Assembly (NCBI GenBank): GCA_017308215.1
Contig: JAFKFQ010000262.1
Location: 1 to 64,000, forward strand
DNA: 64,000 nucleotides
Reading direction: 5' to 3'
Source: a bacterium
GTDB taxonomy: Bacteria > Planctomycetota > Planctomycetia > Gemmatales > Gemmataceae
The notes under the pieces are model-generated. The model saw nothing but the letters and a program-made list of their open reading frames with translations. It was not told the DNA's origin and ran no database searches. The translations under genes and the position numbers were made by a program. Of the stretch, positions 62,591 through 64,000 are shown piece after piece; position 1 is the first letter of the stretch, and every line of letters starts with the position of its first letter.

Positions 62591-62905
62591 TCATCTTCCG
62601 CGGTAAATCACGGGTAGCGCTTGGAAGAACGCCTTCGGGACATCCAGCGTGAGGGAGTAGCCTTCGCTGTTCAGCAGGACGACGCACCCGACGTAGGTGC
62701 CGGTAGGGTCGAGGAACCAGTCCGTCACCGGGTAACGCAGCCCCGGCGGGAGGAGGGTCACCTCGATGTCGGCCCGGCGCTCGAGCCCCCACTCGCCCCC
62801 CTTCTCGTAACACTGGGCGAGGTGGGCCGCGGTGAAGTACGGGCGGGCCGGGTGGTCCGCGTGGGGGTCGAGCGTGACCTCCACCTTGGGCGGCGTATCC
62901 GCCAT
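62591..62905 (-). CDS. hypothetical protein (104 residues)
   Basis: ATG 62905 (MADTPPKVEVTLDPHADHPA); a longer frame to 62998 adds non-protein-like residues. The body has YFTAAHLAQCYEKGGEWGLE and VTDWFLDPTGTYVGCVVLLN. No known domain. Probably co-transcribed with the gene at 62,021. Confidence 0.62.
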   Translation of the reverse strand: MADTPPKVEVTLDPHADHPARPYFTAAHLAQCYEKGGEWGLERRADIEVTLLPPGLRYPVTDWFLDPTGTYVGCVVLLNSEGYSLTLDVPKAFFQALPVIYRGR

Positions 62906-63084
62906 GTCGGGGTCTCCAGTGGGGTGTCGGATCGGGAGGCGGCGGGCTGTCGCCGCCGCCTCGGCCTGTCGCTCCGTGGGATAGGCCCTCAACCACACAC
63001 GCCTCGACCGCGAAATGTAAATGGACAGGCGTTCAGAATGTGCCTTCCTTGCGTCCCGTGCGGCGTCCGACTACCATCGCCGGG

Positions 63085-63960
63085 ATGAGCCGCAGCAAGA
63101 GCAAGGCGATCGAAGAGGTGTTGATTCAGTTCCCGTCGCTCAAGCCGCTGGAGATCGAGAAGCTACTCGCCGAGCGCGGGATCGAGGTGGACCGGAACCT
63201 GATCGTGGTCGCCCGCCATCGCTTCCGGGAGCGACGAAAGCGATTCCCGGAAGACCTCGTGCTCGTCATCGTGAAGACGCTCATCAGCCGCAGGCCGGAC
63301 CTCATGGCCCGCCTGTTCAGCGAGTTCGAGGTGGTCGTTCGAGATGCGTGGAGTGCGGTGAGCCCGAGCCTTTCTCCAGAGGAAGTCGCCGACAGGTTGG
63401 CCGCTCTCATCGACGCCCGCCCACCGCAGGAGACAGTCATCGGACGGCTGTCGCGGGCGGCCATGCGCGTGTTGGACAGGCACCCGCATCTCAAGCGGTC
63501 GGTGGCAGTCGTGTCAGGCGTGAAACCCGACGATGTGAGCGGAATGATCCTGATCGCAACCGGGCTCGACGCGGCCACGGACGAAGAGTTGGAGGCAATG
63601 GCCCTGCGGCATCTGGAGAAGACGTTCCCGCCCGGGACGACCGTTGAAGAAGTCGCCCGGGCATACTTCCTCGCCGTGCAGCGTCAGTCGGGAGCAGTTG
63701 CCGGTGGGAAGCAACTCGGGAATGTCAGCGAGAAGGGACGGGCGGAACGAATCGGCGAGCGAGTCGTGGGCTCGTTCGGGGGGGGCGGGATAAACGCGGG
63801 TGCCGTGATCGAACTCGCACGCCAGCTGCTCGGCGTCGTTTCGGACTGGAACGACGAGGCCATCGCGGAGCGGATTCTGTCTAGTCTGCAACTCGGCATC
63901 GAGCCCGACGAGCAGCCGAGCTTGTGGACCGAGGGACTGGCGGTTCGGGGCAAACGATGA
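63085..63960 (+). CDS. hypothetical protein, helical (291 residues)
   Basis: ATG 63085 (MSRSKSKAIEEVLIQFPSLK). N-terminal helix-turn-helix-like SLKPLEIEKLLAERGIEVDR, then a long helical body with RHRFRERRKRFPEDLVLVIV and a Gly-rich FGGGGINAGAVIELARQL near the C-terminus. Not recognised. A small gene begins 28 bases later. Confidence 0.62.
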   Translation: MSRSKSKAIEEVLIQFPSLKPLEIEKLLAERGIEVDRNLIVVARHRFRERRKRFPEDLVLVIVKTLISRRPDLMARLFSEFEVVVRDAWSAVSPSLSPEEVADRLAALIDARPPQETVIGRLSRAAMRVLDRHPHLKRSVAVVSGVKPDDVSGMILIATGLDAATDEELEAMALRHLEKTFPPGTTVEEVARAYFLAVQRQSGAVAGGKQLGNVSEKGRAERIGERVVGSFGGGGINAGAVIELARQLLGVVSDWNDEAIAERILSSLQLGIEPDEQPSLWTEGLAVRGKR

Positions 63961-63988
63961 CGGCGCCGAGCTATCGCGGGGGAGTCGG

Positions 63989-64000
63989 ATGACAGAGGAG
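63989..64000 (+). CDS. start of a further gene cut by the right edge
   Basis: ATG 63989 follows GGGGGAG at 7 bases. Only MTEE is inside the window, so nothing can be said about the product. Confidence 0.35.

Noticed and set aside
1-64000. CRISPR arrays or tRNA genes
   Set aside because: No regularly spaced direct repeats of 25-40 bases and no tRNA cloverleaf other than the tmRNA ends were seen. A scan by eye could miss a degenerate case.

Overview
The window is high-GC bacterial DNA that looks like a planctomycete of the Gemmata group (Gemmataceae). Signs are a DUF1559 prepilin-like protein, a planctomycete-style Ser/Thr kinase with a C-terminal membrane segment, several small conserved proteins I associate with that family, and a tmRNA whose tag reads AEPQFSLAA, close to the Gemmata-type tag as I remember it. 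Lineage is inference; no database search was possible.

Bases 1-13,800 are ordinary chromosome. A minus-strand run encodes an oxidoreductase, a SAM methyltransferase, an FtsX-type ABC permease with its ATPase, a prenyltransferase-fold protein, a thioesterase and a family 4 glycosyltransferase. A plus-strand kinase follows, then a minus-strand aroK / prepilin peptidase / hisH cluster and the tmRNA gene ssrA. Two long inverted repeats of the same design (5,901-5,977 and 13,221-13,285) lie between genes here.

From about 13,800 to the right edge the DNA is accessory. Directly after ssrA comes a divergent tyrosine recombinase, then two decayed phage structural genes separated by a lower-GC gene, then small regulators, two enzymes and a possible ADP-ribosyltransferase-like protein (to 22,358). 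Bases 22,800-30,900 hold a module of small minus-strand genes with RuvB-like ATPase, helix-turn-helix protein, Xer recombinase and ArdC antirestriction protein. Six of its promoter regions carry the same roughly 16-base motif (minus-strand GACGGACACCYGCTAC) 36-56 bases before the start codon.

Bases 31,300-52,300 are a dense defence island. The core is a tightly packed minus-strand operon: a tandem-domain nucleotide cyclase (PycC-like), an E2 ubiquitin-conjugating-like protein fused to a SEC-C zinc motif, and a three-helix membrane effector of the PycTM family, followed by a Ser/Thr kinase. This is a Pycsar anti-phage system with two unusual extra genes. It is transcribed divergently from an XRE repressor plus ImmA/IrrE protease pair (CapH/CapP-like) across a shared promoter region where both -10 boxes overlap GTAC palindromes, so induction by repressor cleavage is likely. 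Rightward follow an AlbA_2/Schlafen-type protein, a PLD nuclease, a type I restriction-modification locus (hsdM, hsdS, a GIY-YIG protein, a frameshifted hsdR, a YgjP-like protease), an OLD-family nuclease and McrBC with an EVE-like reader domain.

Bases 52,400-64,000 carry further accessory genes (zinc-finger/HNH-repeat protein, pRiA4b ORF-3 protein, PQQ-propeller protein) and then a plasmid-like segment: an archaeo-eukaryotic-primase-like replication protein with an internal 69-base tandem repeat, a ParB-domain protein overlapping a DNA methyltransferase, and several unknown genes. The whole right three quarters is best read as one or more integrated elements that accumulated defence genes next to ssrA.
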